Source of the DNA: Sphingobacterium prati
GTDB lineage: Bacteria; Bacteroidota; Bacteroidia; Sphingobacteriales; Sphingobacteriaceae
Assembly: GCF_013167215.1 (NCBI RefSeq)
Contig: NZ_JABJWY010000032.1
Coordinates: 124,001 to 188,000 of the forward strand
Reading direction: 5' to 3'
DNA: 64,000 bases
Shown: in pieces, positions 55,035 through 64,000 of the stretch
Numbering within the stretch: the first letter of the stretch is position 1
Layout: every line of letters begins with the position of its first letter
Made by a program: the position numbers and the translations under genes
The notes under the pieces: model-generated
Database searches by the model: none
What the model saw: only the letters and a program-made list of their open reading frames with translations
What the model was told of the DNA's origin: nothing

Positions 55035-55112
55035 TTGTCGTACACGCTCATGTTCCTGACAACGGCTGGCTTTTGATTGTTCAACATATCAAAAATCCAA
55101 TTGTCGGGCAAA

Positions 55113-58100
55113 TTAAAAGGCAAATTCACCTACCAGAACATTTCTTTCCTGATCCCTATTAAGGTAGATCGTCGTGAGTTTCCGTTCCTGTCTCCCCGTA
55201 CTATAATAGGTGTAAATTTCTGCCAGAACAGCAGCGGGACCAGCCAGGGTCAAGGAACTATCGTTGTAGAAATCAACTTCTATTTTATATTTTCCTTTCA
55301 GCGCTTTCTTTAATAAAAACTGTTCTGGACCATAGCCTCCAGTAAAGTCGTTGCTAAGGCGACCTCCAATTGCTGTTTTAGGATTGCTGTAGAAGCATTT
55401 TTCTCCGTTTGGATCAGTTACCCAAAGATCAATATCTGTATTTTGGGAGTTCCAGTTGATGACTACACGCATATCAACCGGTAAATCGGCAATAAGCTTC
55501 TTCTCCACAGAAATTTGAGCAGTTTCTCTTTGTTGAAATGTGATTAGATTATTGAGTTCCATGACAAGGATTTCTTCAATACCATCATCCCGATCGGCTG
55601 CCTCAGGTGAATAGCTTTGTGTCAAAATACCATAGAGTTGCTCAATGGCTTCTTTGTACCGGCCTTCGTCCTGTAATACCAGGGCGTAATCGCGATGGCT
55701 CTGTGGATCCATCGGTCGCCATTGTAATATTTTAGCGGCTATATATAGGGCATGGTCGACATCTCCCCATTCCCTGAGTTTGTAAGAAATAGTTTTGTAA
55801 AGATCTGTATTTTCAATTTGTAGATCCGCCATTGCGCTCAGGATAAGTAGTGCTTTCTGTTTATCTCCTCTTTTGAAAAAGAAGTTGGCGACATCAAAAT
55901 AGAAAGTCGGTGTGCCCAGGTATTGATCACGGAGCTGGAGATAACTTTTGTAAGGATCTTTGGATTGATTAAGCTCATGTAGATAGGACTGGTCTTCTTT
56001 AATTTCGGGAATATTGATTTTTCCAGTTGTACGCCTGTGCGTATTCGTCACTTGTATTCCTGCTACGTGTCCTTCCAGTGCCTGATAGGCACTTACTGTG
56101 ACGGCTTCCATAAGTTCATCTTTACTAACCGCAGCCTCCTGAGCGCTGGCTTCTGCGTTAGCTGCTCTTGAATTGGCGGACGCAGACACGCTGTTATTGT
56201 TAGCACCCTCTGCTGATTTGGATTCCACAACCGGGAATGTGGCCACTGGGCTTGCCGAAGAACGAGAAGGCATTGGGGGAGCAACAATGGTTTCGGAGGG
56301 CTCGTCTGCCGTAGCCATGGAATCTATCGTCCGACGCGACCGCTCCCGTTGTGGATATTTTCCTTTTTGCTGAAAGTCGGTATTCCACCAGGATCGCAGC
56401 TCTTCGCTGATATTTTGGGCCTGAGATAATAGATCCGCCACACGTTCTTCTTTTTCTATACGTTCTTCTTTTTTGAGCCGGTTGAATTCGGGGAGTAATT
56501 CTGCCGGCGGCGTAATTGCATAGCGTATATAATCTTCCACATTTTCCAGTACAATTAAACTTGTGTTTCTTGTAACAACACCAAACTGCCTGCCGATTGC
56601 TTCAATCTCCTCACGATGGTCTTCGTATTGGGTATCCAATGCTGCTATTTTCTTCTGGACCCAGATTTGCTGCAGATCGATTTCCCCATCGTCTGACTTT
56701 AAAGGAACTTTGATTTCTTTAATTGCTCCTGTTCCATTACCTACTAAAAGTGTGATTTCTTGTGACAGCTTGTCTTTACCAATTCCTGAAATAGAAAAAT
56801 AAGACTGAATAGTTGTCCCCTTTTCGGGATAGATTTCTGTAAAAGCATGCTGTTCTTTTATGCCCAAAAAGAGCAGCTCAATTGTATTTAATGTAGTATA
56901 GGCTTGATCGATGGTTGTATTGGTCAAATTGATCATTTTTCCAAAATGTGTTTGGGCAATTTGTTTGAGGTTGGCATAATCTGAACTGGCTGAGGATGTA
57001 ATACAATAGGTGGGCTTATCAAGCGCAATTTTGCCTTGACCAAATGTTGAGAGTCCATCACTGAAAAAGAGATAATTCGCACCATGCAGTATTCCGCTTT
57101 TGACTTGGCTATAATCGGTTCCTCCATCATAGACTGTCTGTTTCAGCTGATTTTTTAACTCTTCCCAGTTTCCCTGATTGATTTGAAATGTACGGGCTTT
57201 GCTGAAATGGATATCTAAATAGCCCAGATCAACTGTTACATTTTGATTTGTGTTGAAAAATTGATCCAAGAGGCTGAGTTCTTTTTCTAAATCTCTATTT
57301 TTAGCACTTAGGGAACGGTCCCAAATAATAGAAATGCTGTTGCCCCATTTTTTTTGTGTCTGTTTAGGGATCTCCAATTTTGCATTGGCGAGAAAATAAA
57401 AGCTGCTATCGCGATTGACTTGCTTTAGGCCAGCAACCGAATTTTGATTTAGAGGGAGTTTAATAGCAAGATTCCGTTGGACTTTAAATTGTTGTTTATG
57501 GAGTGCAGCGGCATAGTTGTGATTTTGTTCGGAAAATGCCAATGAACCATCGGGCTGCTCCGTAAAAATAGGTTTTTTATTGCCTTGATAGACATTGATG
57601 TCCAATTCAAGGTTCTCTATAATGGTGTTATAGGCCAAAGGAAGATAATAATATAGCGTCTGATCAAATTCTGGGGTCAGGTTTTCGGAATAGCTAATCT
57701 GAACTGTACGCCGTCCTTTTGCAGGTAAGGAATAGATGCGGGTACGGAAATTGTTTCCCTCAACTTTTTCGAGTAAGCCGGGATCTACCCGTCGTGTTTC
57801 TATACTTTCAAAAACTTCGGTGCCTTTGTTTTTATCCACAGGGACCGCCTGGCGTAGCTTGCCGTTAATATCCAAGGCATAGCCACTAACGGAAACACCT
57901 TCAGCCATGGGGAAGGTAAGTTCGCCTTCGAGATCTCGATGTGTCGTGTTTTCGAAAATCATGGTCATTGTTGTCTTGGCAATATTTCCAAAAATGCTTA
58001 CATCGACTTTTAGGTTGACGAGCTTCGCGGCGTCGGCGCGGTGCTCATTTTTTATTTTCAAGCTAGGCACTTCCCGGGTGGGCTTTATTTGAGACTTCGT

Positions 58101-58154
58101 ATCTATATTGGAAAATACTAATAAGACGAAGAGGGCTAATACTATCTTTTTCAT
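55113..58154 (-). CDS. Large VIT-domain protein with VWA-like, TPR-like and DUF2135 regions
   Basis: 1013 aa with a signal peptide (LFVLLVFSNI), so exported. Order: VIT domain (about 28-165, with GELTFPMAEGVSVSGYALDINGK in part); a von Willebrand A-like region (about 260-400) with MIDAS-like IIWDRSLSA; a Ser/Ala-rich linker (about 580-690); TPR-like helices (about 745-870, LNQSKDPYKSYLQLRDQYLG, HRDYALVLQDEGRYKEAIEQLYG); and a C-terminal DUF2135-type beta domain (about 905-1013, with DIDLWVTDPNGE). In the linker is a plug-like peptide ELMEAVTVSAYQALEG...VAGIQVT. A surface adhesion or scaffold role is plausible, not proven. Confidence 0.85.
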   Translation of the reverse strand: MKKIVLALFVLLVFSNIDTKSQIKPTREVPSLKIKNEHRADAAKLVNLKVDVSIFGNIAKTTMTMIFENTTHRDLEGELTFPMAEGVSVSGYALDINGKLRQAVPVDKNKGTEVFESIETRRVDPGLLEKVEGNNFRTRIYSLPAKGRRTVQISYSENLTPEFDQTLYYYLPLAYNTIIENLELDINVYQGNKKPIFTEQPDGSLAFSEQNHNYAAALHKQQFKVQRNLAIKLPLNQNSVAGLKQVNRDSSFYFLANAKLEIPKQTQKKWGNSISIIWDRSLSAKNRDLEKELSLLDQFFNTNQNVTVDLGYLDIHFSKARTFQINQGNWEELKNQLKQTVYDGGTDYSQVKSGILHGANYLFFSDGLSTFGQGKIALDKPTYCITSSASSDYANLKQIAQTHFGKMINLTNTTIDQAYTTLNTIELLFLGIKEQHAFTEIYPEKGTTIQSYFSISGIGKDKLSQEITLLVGNGTGAIKEIKVPLKSDDGEIDLQQIWVQKKIAALDTQYEDHREEIEAIGRQFGVVTRNTSLIVLENVEDYIRYAITPPAELLPEFNRLKKEERIEKEERVADLLSQAQNISEELRSWWNTDFQQKGKYPQRERSRRTIDSMATADEPSETIVAPPMPSRSSASPVATFPVVESKSAEGANNNSVSASANSRAANAEASAQEAAVSKDELMEAVTVSAYQALEGHVAGIQVTNTHRRTTGKINIPEIKEDQSYLHELNQSKDPYKSYLQLRDQYLGTPTFYFDVANFFFKRGDKQKALLILSAMADLQIENTDLYKTISYKLREWGDVDHALYIAAKILQWRPMDPQSHRDYALVLQDEGRYKEAIEQLYGILTQSYSPEAADRDDGIEEILVMELNNLITFQQRETAQISVEKKLIADLPVDMRVVINWNSQNTDIDLWVTDPNGEKCFYSNPKTAIGGRLSNDFTGGYGPEQFLLKKALKGKYKIEVDFYNDSSLTLAGPAAVLAEIYTYYSTGRQERKLTTIYLNRDQERNVLVGEFAF

Positions 58155-58458
58155 CGTTTTAAGTTTGTTTATTCAGTAGTCAATTGTTCCTTCCAGACTT
58201 CGATGCAGTTAGGTGGTTTCAACTGTGATGAAGGTATCAGCAACAATTTATCGGTCACTATTTTGTTTATTTTCCTAGTGATGCAATGAAAAAACAAATT
58301 CCATAAAGGCCGTCTATTTTTATTTTCGATTTGTCTTTGCCCAACATCACCAATTCGTGGGATGGTATGGAAACTGGAAGGTATTTTACTCCTAATACTT
58401 GCCAGATTGCAATAATAATATCACAAAAAACTGTGTTTATTCGTGCTAGGGGTACGTT
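58155..58458. other. Gene-free stretch upstream of the VIT gene
   Basis: The 557-bp gap 58155-58711 has no open frame I can defend. This first half should hold the promoter of the VIT-domain gene, but no TAnnTTTG box was recognised in it. Confidence 0.5.
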
Positions 58459-58699
58459 TTTGGGCTGAGGTTTCGCTGGCCCAAATTTAAGGGAAAGGAA
58501 ATTCCCTTAAGGAGTTCTTCAATTCCCTCGAGGGAAATAGCGTATCCAGTGCAGCAGAGTAAATTTTCTTTGGAAAATTTTGCGTCCCCGCAAAGGAAAA
58601 ATTTTCGATGATGGGCGTGGATATAGGCTTTAATCCGACCTAAACGCAGGATATCCTCCTATAACAAAAGCACCTAAGGTGCTTTTGTTATAGGAGGAT
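58459..58699. repeat. Row of six hairpins between gltD and the VIT gene
   Basis: Inverted repeats in order: TTTGGGC/GCCCAAA (58459-58465, 58479-58485); TTAAGGGAA/TTCCCTTAA (58487-58495, 58502-58510); TTCCCTCGAGGGAA (58523-58536); AAATTTTC/GAAAATTT (58561-58568, 58573-58580); TTTGCG/CGCAAA (58579-58584, 58589-58594); and a 23-bp arm pair spanning 58653-58699, built on CAAAAGCACC. The last sits next to the gltD stop and may end that transcript, though there is no U run. The whole could be a repeated element or MITE-like sequence (inference). Confidence 0.7.
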
Positions 58700-58711
58700 T
58701 ATTATTTGTAA

Positions 58712-60172
58712 TTATGCCTGGTGCGTAGCCAAGAAATCTTTACTTTCAAGTTCGGAATATCCCATAAGGTATTCGTCTACTTTTCGTGCGCACTCACGAC
58801 CTTCTGAAATCGCCCACACGACCAATGATTGCCCCTTACGGCAGTCGCCTGCTGAAAAGATATTTTCCACTGAAGTTTGGTAATCTTTGTCGTTTGCCAA
58901 GATATTTCCTTTTTCATCCACACGCACACCTAGCTGCTCCAATAATCTTTGCTCGGTATGTTTGTACCCGATAGCCAATAAAACAAGGTCGGCAGGAATT
59001 TCCCGGATTTCGGATTCGCCCAGTCTTGTACGGCGACCAAATTCATCGACTTCGTATTGAACTTCTTTAATTTTTACCGCTTTGACATGGCCATTTTCGT
59101 CGTGAACAAACTCTTGTGTTTCCGTTGCCCAAAGACGTTCACAACCCTCTTCCTGCGAAGAGGAAGTTCCGAATGTCATTTTGTCCATCGGCCAGGGATT
59201 GTTTTTTAAACGTTCTTTTGCAGGAGTCGGTTTACGCGCAATCTGTGTTATACTCTTAGCCCGGTGACGGTTGGAAGTACCGATGCAATCTGAACCTGTA
59301 TCACCGTCGCCGATAACGACCACATGTTTATCTGTAGCCAAAATGCGCTCCTCATCGATACTGATACCGTTTACTTCTTTGTTCTGCTGTTTCAAAAAGT
59401 CCATGGCAAAGTGTATCCCTTTGGCTTCGTGTCCTGGTAATTGCATATGCCATGGCACGGTAGATCCAGTAGCCAGTACAACAGCATCATAGGCTTTTAA
59501 CTCGTAAAAACTTATGTCTTTTCCCACCTCGGTATCAACCCGGAACTCAATTCCTGATTCTTTCATTAAATTGATACGGCGATCGATAACAGACTTTTCC
59601 AGTTTGAAATCTGGAATACCATAACGGAGCAGGCCGCCAACCTGATCGTCGCGTTCAAAAACAGTGACATCATGACCCGCTTTATTCAATTGCGCTGCGG
59701 CAGCAAGTCCGGCAGGACCAGAACCGACGATAGCAATACGCTTACCTGTTTTTAAATAACTCTTATGGGCTTTAACATAGCCTTTTTTGAATGCAATCTC
59801 AATGATATGCTTCTCGATTTCTTCGATTGTGATCGGCGTACTATGGATACCCAGTACACAAGCAGATTCGCAAGGTGCAGGACATATCCTTCCTGTAAAT
59901 TCCGGAAAGTTATTGGTTGAGGTGAGGATCTGATAAGCCTCTTCCCATTTTCCGTCGTATACGGCATCATTGAATTCAGGAATGACATTGCCCAGCGGGC
60001 AGCCTGAATGACAAAATGGAATACCGCAATCCATACAGCGTGCGGCCTGTTTGTTCAGCTCATTCTCAGAATATCCTTTATTAAATTCCTTGAAGTGCTG
60101 TACACGGCCTTCAACAGCTTCTTTTGTTGGAAGCACGCGCTCAAATTCTTTAAAACCTGTAATTTTTCCCAT
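58712..60172 (-). CDS. gltD: Glutamate synthase small subunit
   Basis: Passes electrons from NADPH to the large subunit for glutamate synthesis from glutamine and 2-oxoglutarate. 486 aa. N-terminal 4Fe-4S cluster region (CMDCGIPFCHSGCPLGN and CPAPCESACVLGI), FAD site GSGPAGLAAA and NADPH site VVVIGDGDTGSDCIGTS. Encoded 17 bp after gltB on the same strand. Confidence 0.97.
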   Translation of the reverse strand: MGKITGFKEFERVLPTKEAVEGRVQHFKEFNKGYSENELNKQAARCMDCGIPFCHSGCPLGNVIPEFNDAVYDGKWEEAYQILTSTNNFPEFTGRICPAPCESACVLGIHSTPITIEEIEKHIIEIAFKKGYVKAHKSYLKTGKRIAIVGSGPAGLAAAAQLNKAGHDVTVFERDDQVGGLLRYGIPDFKLEKSVIDRRINLMKESGIEFRVDTEVGKDISFYELKAYDAVVLATGSTVPWHMQLPGHEAKGIHFAMDFLKQQNKEVNGISIDEERILATDKHVVVIGDGDTGSDCIGTSNRHRAKSITQIARKPTPAKERLKNNPWPMDKMTFGTSSSQEEGCERLWATETQEFVHDENGHVKAVKIKEVQYEVDEFGRRTRLGESEIREIPADLVLLAIGYKHTEQRLLEQLGVRVDEKGNILANDKDYQTSVENIFSAGDCRKGQSLVVWAISEGRECARKVDEYLMGYSELESKDFLATHQA

Positions 60173-60189
60173 GATCTGTGCTTCCTATT

Positions 60190-63100
60190 TTATGCTTCAA
60201 CTAATTTTTGACGAATGACATTTTTGTATTCTCTAGGGAATACTTTAATAAATTTATTTTTCTCCCGAGCCCAGTTTTGTAAGATGAAATCTGCTCTACG
60301 GCTATTGGTCAGTAAGACGTGACGTTTCAATAAGGCAATAATTGCCGTTTCATCTTCACTTTCCAATGGATCCAGATCCACCATCTCCTGGTTGCAGTTT
60401 TCGCGGAAGTCATCGTTGATGTCGTAAATCCAGGCGATACCACCGCTCATCCCAGCAGCAAAATTACGACCTGTTGCGCCAAGGATCAGCGCACGGCCAC
60501 CGGTCATATATTCACAACCGTGGTCGCCTACTCCCTCGACTACAGCAGTAGCTCCAGAGTTACGGACAGCGAAACGCTCTCCTGCTTGTCCATTAACAAA
60601 TAGGTGCCCAGATGTAGCTCCGAACAGCGCTACGTTGCCGATGATGATATTGTCTTCAGGTACCAGACCGCTTTCCGTTACCGGGTAAATGGCCAACTGC
60701 GCACCTGACAAGCCTTTACCAACATAATCATTGGCTTCGCCCTGCAATTCAAAAGATAGTCCTTTTGTCGAAAAGGCACCGAAGCTCTGACCTGCGGATC
60801 CCTCAAATTTGAAATTGATGGTGTTATCGGGCAAGCCCTCAGATCCATAAAGCTTAGAAATCTCATTGGAGAGCATGGTCCCGATGGTACGGTCTGTATT
60901 TTTTACTTTGAAGGTCCCAAATACCGGAGTCTTGCTTTCTAAAGCTAATTTGGACTGTTTCAATAGTCCCCAGTCCAAAATCATGCCCATACCATGATCC
61001 TGTTCCTCGGTATTGTATAATGATTGTCCTGGTTCATTGCGTTCAACATGAAGGATATCGGTAAAATCGATTTTCTTCGCTTTCCAATGGTCGATATTTT
61101 CACGTTTTTTCAAGAACTGCGCGCGACCTACCATCTCGTTGATGGTACGGAATCCAAGGTATGCCATGGTCTCGCGAACTTCCTCGGCAAGGAAGGTGAA
61201 TAGATTGACAATATCTTCCGGTTTTCCCGAAAAGAGTTTACGCAACTCTGGATCCTGTGTTGCTACACCAACCGGACATGTATTTAAATGACACTTGCGC
61301 ATCATAATGCAGCCGCCGGCAACGAGAGCAGCTGTGGAAACACCCCATTCTTCGGCGCCTAATAATGTAGCAATGACAATGTCCCTGCCTGTTTTTACCT
61401 GACCATCGGCCTGTAAGACCACACGGCTCCGTAACTTGTTTTTCACAAGCGTTTGATGTGCCTCGGCAAGACCGAGTTCCCAAGGTAAGCCAGCATGTTT
61501 GATTGAACTGATCGGTGAAGCACCTGTTCCGCCGTCAAAACCTGCGATGAGGATAACGTCAGCATGAGCTTTGGCTACACCTGCGGCGATTGTTCCTACG
61601 CCGGCTTTAGATACCAATTTTACGTTGATTCTTGCTTGGCGGTTGGCATTCTTTAAATCGAAGATCAACTGCGCCAAATCTTCAATGGAGTAAATATCGT
61701 GATGCGGTGGTGGTGAAATCAGACCGACACCAGGAGTGGAGTGTCTGGTTTTTGCGATCCAGGCATCCACTTTAGGGCCCGGTAATTGACCACCTTCACC
61801 CGGTTTGGCACCCTGAGCCATTTTGATCTGTAACTCATCGGCCTGCGTCAGGTAATTGGATGTCACACCAAAACGTGCGGAAGCGACTTGCTTGATCGCT
61901 GAACGCATGGAGTCTCCATTTGGAAGCGGTTGGTAACGCAATTCATCTTCGCCACCTTCACCGGTGTTTGATTTTGCGCCGATGCGGTTCATGGCAATGG
62001 CAAGGGTACTATGCGCTTCGTGAGAGATCGAACCAAAGGACATCGCCCCGGTAGCGAAGCGTTTTAAAATCTCACTTGCAGGCTCAACTTGCTCCAATGG
62101 AATGGAATTGCGGTGTTTGGCAAAATCCAATAGTCCACGAAGGGTAAACATATGTTCTTTCTGTGCGTTGATCTTGGTCGCATACTTTTTATACGTGGCA
62201 TAATCTCCGGTCCGGCATGCTTGCTGCAATAAGTGAATGGTATCAGGATTCCACAAGTGACCTTCGCCACGGCGTTTCCATTGATAGATACCACCTTCCG
62301 GCAATAGGTTCTGTGGTGTACGACTTTTTTCAAATCCACGCCAGTGTTTAGATAAGGCCTCTTTAGCCAGATCATCCAGCGTCATACCACCGATACGGGA
62401 TACTGCGCCACAGAAGAATTTATCAACAACAGACTTGTCGATACCAAGTACCTCAAAAATCTGTGCTCCGTGATAGGATTGCAACGTTGAAATCCCCATT
62501 TTGGAGAAAATTTTCAACAAACCATTGTTGACGGCTTTCACGTAGTTTTTGGAAAGTTCAGGCCAAGTAAGTTCAGTATCCAAGGTGTTTTGTTCCTTCA
62601 TGGTACGGATACTTGCCAGCGCCATGTAAGGATTTATCGCTGTAGCACCAAAAGCTAATAGACATGCAAAGTGGTGTACCTCCCAAGCATCACCAGCTTC
62701 GACAACAAGGCCTACTGCACCACGGTTCCCTGTTTTGATCAGATGGTGGTGTACCGCTGATACGGAGAGCAGTGAGGGGATAGCCGCATGTTTGGAATCT
62801 ATGGCCCGATCCGAAAGTATCAATACCTGGAAACCATCACGTACAGCGTCATCGGCATATCTGCATAGACGTTCTAAACCTGCTTCGAGTGAGCCCGGCT
62901 TTCCGTCCGAACGGAAATAGGACTGAATGGTTTTTGCCTGAAACAATCCGGTATCAATAGAACGCAACTTCTCAAGTTCTTTGGATGTTAAGATCGGATG
63001 TGGCAAGGTTACGCAGTGACAGAATTTTTTGTCCTCGATCAGGATATTTCCGGCATTACCGATAAAGGTTGCTAAACTCATGACCAAACGCTCTCGAATT

Positions 63101-64000
63101 GGATCGATTGGCGGGTTGGTTACTTGTGCAAAGAACTGTTTAAAGTAACTTGAGATATGTTGTGGCTGATCGGAAAGAATTGCTAATGGAACATCCGAAC
63201 CCATAGAACCAGTTGGTTCGTACCCGGTCAATGCCATTGGTGTCAGGATTGTTTCGAGATCTTCCCGTGAAAAGCCGAATGTCTTTTGGTATTTGAAAAC
63301 AGATTCTTTGGAAAGATAGGTATAGGTGACGCGAGGTTCTTCCAGTTCTTCTAACTTGATTTTATAGTTGTCCAACCAATCGCTATAAGGTTGTTGGTTG
63401 ATCAATTGATCTTTTACCTCGTTGTCCGTCAAGATACGGCCTTGCTCCATATCGACGAGGAATATCTTGCCTGCTTGTTGGCGGCCTTTTTTAATAATGG
63501 TGGATTCTTCGATTGGAAGTGCTCCGGCTTCAGAAGCGACAACAACACGATCATCCGAAGTTACAGCATAGCGCAATGGCCGCAGACCATTGCGATCCAG
63601 TGTGGCACCGATATGTTTACCATCGGTAAAACAAAGTGCTGCCGGACCATCCCAAGGTTCCATTAAGGTTGCATGATATTCGTAGAATGCACGTTTCAGT
63701 GGATCCATTTGGGTGTTGCCATCCCAAGCTTCTGGTACCAACATTAACATGACGTGGGTCAGACTACGGCCACTGTGTAAAAGCAGTTCGGCGACATTAT
63801 CGAGACAAGCTGAATCCGATTGGCCACGATCAACGACAGGAAGCAGAATTTCCATTTCCTCTTCGGTGAAATAAGGCGATGAAAGTGCGCGCATTCCGGC
63901 ATAAAACCAATTGAGGTTACCCGTTAGGGTGTTGATCTCACCGTTGTGCGCCAACATGCGGAAAGGTTGTGCAAGTGACCACGACGGAAAAGTATTGGTT
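60190..64000 (-). CDS. gltB: Glutamate synthase large subunit, N-terminus beyond the window
   Basis: Large subunit of NADPH glutamate synthase, 1269 residues visible. The open frame continues to the right edge (reading FPSWSLAQPFRMLAHNGEINT), so the ATG at 63957 is internal and roughly 200-250 N-terminal residues of the class-II glutaminase domain are missing. Seen: the LAHNGEINTLTGN glutaminase segment, the central domain, the FMN/2-oxoglutarate domain with GEGGEDELRY and GGTGASPISSIKHAGLPWE, the 3Fe-4S site CIMMRKCHLNTCPVG, and the C-terminal GXGXG domain (GGRALILGATGRNFAAGMSGG). Upstream of gltD. Confidence 0.97.
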   Translation of the reverse strand, partial: TNTFPSWSLAQPFRMLAHNGEINTLTGNLNWFYAGMRALSSPYFTEEEMEILLPVVDRGQSDSACLDNVAELLLHSGRSLTHVMLMLVPEAWDGNTQMDPLKRAFYEYHATLMEPWDGPAALCFTDGKHIGATLDRNGLRPLRYAVTSDDRVVVASEAGALPIEESTIIKKGRQQAGKIFLVDMEQGRILTDNEVKDQLINQQPYSDWLDNYKIKLEELEEPRVTYTYLSKESVFKYQKTFGFSREDLETILTPMALTGYEPTGSMGSDVPLAILSDQPQHISSYFKQFFAQVTNPPIDPIRERLVMSLATFIGNAGNILIEDKKFCHCVTLPHPILTSKELEKLRSIDTGLFQAKTIQSYFRSDGKPGSLEAGLERLCRYADDAVRDGFQVLILSDRAIDSKHAAIPSLLSVSAVHHHLIKTGNRGAVGLVVEAGDAWEVHHFACLLAFGATAINPYMALASIRTMKEQNTLDTELTWPELSKNYVKAVNNGLLKIFSKMGISTLQSYHGAQIFEVLGIDKSVVDKFFCGAVSRIGGMTLDDLAKEALSKHWRGFEKSRTPQNLLPEGGIYQWKRRGEGHLWNPDTIHLLQQACRTGDYATYKKYATKINAQKEHMFTLRGLLDFAKHRNSIPLEQVEPASEILKRFATGAMSFGSISHEAHSTLAIAMNRIGAKSNTGEGGEDELRYQPLPNGDSMRSAIKQVASARFGVTSNYLTQADELQIKMAQGAKPGEGGQLPGPKVDAWIAKTRHSTPGVGLISPPPHHDIYSIEDLAQLIFDLKNANRQARINVKLVSKAGVGTIAAGVAKAHADVILIAGFDGGTGASPISSIKHAGLPWELGLAEAHQTLVKNKLRSRVVLQADGQVKTGRDIVIATLLGAEEWGVSTAALVAGGCIMMRKCHLNTCPVGVATQDPELRKLFSGKPEDIVNLFTFLAEEVRETMAYLGFRTINEMVGRAQFLKKRENIDHWKAKKIDFTDILHVERNEPGQSLYNTEEQDHGMGMILDWGLLKQSKLALESKTPVFGTFKVKNTDRTIGTMLSNEISKLYGSEGLPDNTINFKFEGSAGQSFGAFSTKGLSFELQGEANDYVGKGLSGAQLAIYPVTESGLVPEDNIIIGNVALFGATSGHLFVNGQAGERFAVRNSGATAVVEGVGDHGCEYMTGGRALILGATGRNFAAGMSGGIAWIYDINDDFRENCNQEMVDLDPLESEDETAIIALLKRHVLLTNSRRADFILQNWAREKNKFIKVFPREYKNVIRQKLVEA

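Overview
The window is ordinary-GC, A/T-leaning chromosomal DNA from a Bacteroidota bacterium, most likely Sphingobacteriaceae (Sphingobacterium-like; family level is inference). The signs are a SusC/SusD pair, an alternative complex III (Act) operon fused to an aa3 oxidase operon, DUF6266, and promoters of the Bacteroidota type (TTG, about 19-22 nt, TAnnTTTG). I recognise no phage, transposase, CRISPR array, rRNA or intact tRNA. One non-coding RNA, the SRP RNA, is clear on the minus strand at 45322-45416.

Layout. 1-8199 (minus strand): a glycan-use locus with a partial sialidase-like lipoprotein, a GH29 alpha-L-fucosidase, SusD, SusC and a ROK regulator. 8434-14700: a membrane acetyltransferase-like protein (COG4299), rpsO, a DUF6266 protein, a long structured gap with 11-bp repeats, pnp, a small exported protein and a DUF493 protein. 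14778-18583: a GH92 mannosidase divergent from a LacI regulator, then msrB. 19008-35664: a respiratory block, actABCDEF-coxB-coxA, then ctaA, ctaB, two subunit III-like genes, subunit IV, a SCO-like protein and a DUF420 protein. Quinol oxidation by the Act complex can feed electrons to the adjacent aa3 oxidase, and heme A synthesis is encoded beside it. 35685-51423: housekeeping genes (mtgA, mutS, tRNA methylase, phosphoesterase, accD, ffs, MFS transporter, dprA, rsmG, glycosyltransferase). 51662-54991: tgt, an LptF/LptG permease and an EamA transporter. 55113-64000 (minus strand): a large VIT-domain protein, a hairpin-rich gap, gltD and the 5'-truncated gltB.

The points most worth a second look are: a SCO-like protein with no cysteine at all inside the oxidase locus; a queuine tRNA-ribosyltransferase lacking the usual zinc cysteines; five 11-bp phased repeats upstream of the DUF6266 gene; a row of six hairpins before gltD; competing hairpins in the tgt leader; and a TonB-plug-like peptide embedded in the VIT protein. 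All are read from sequence by eye. No alignment, folding or database search was run.
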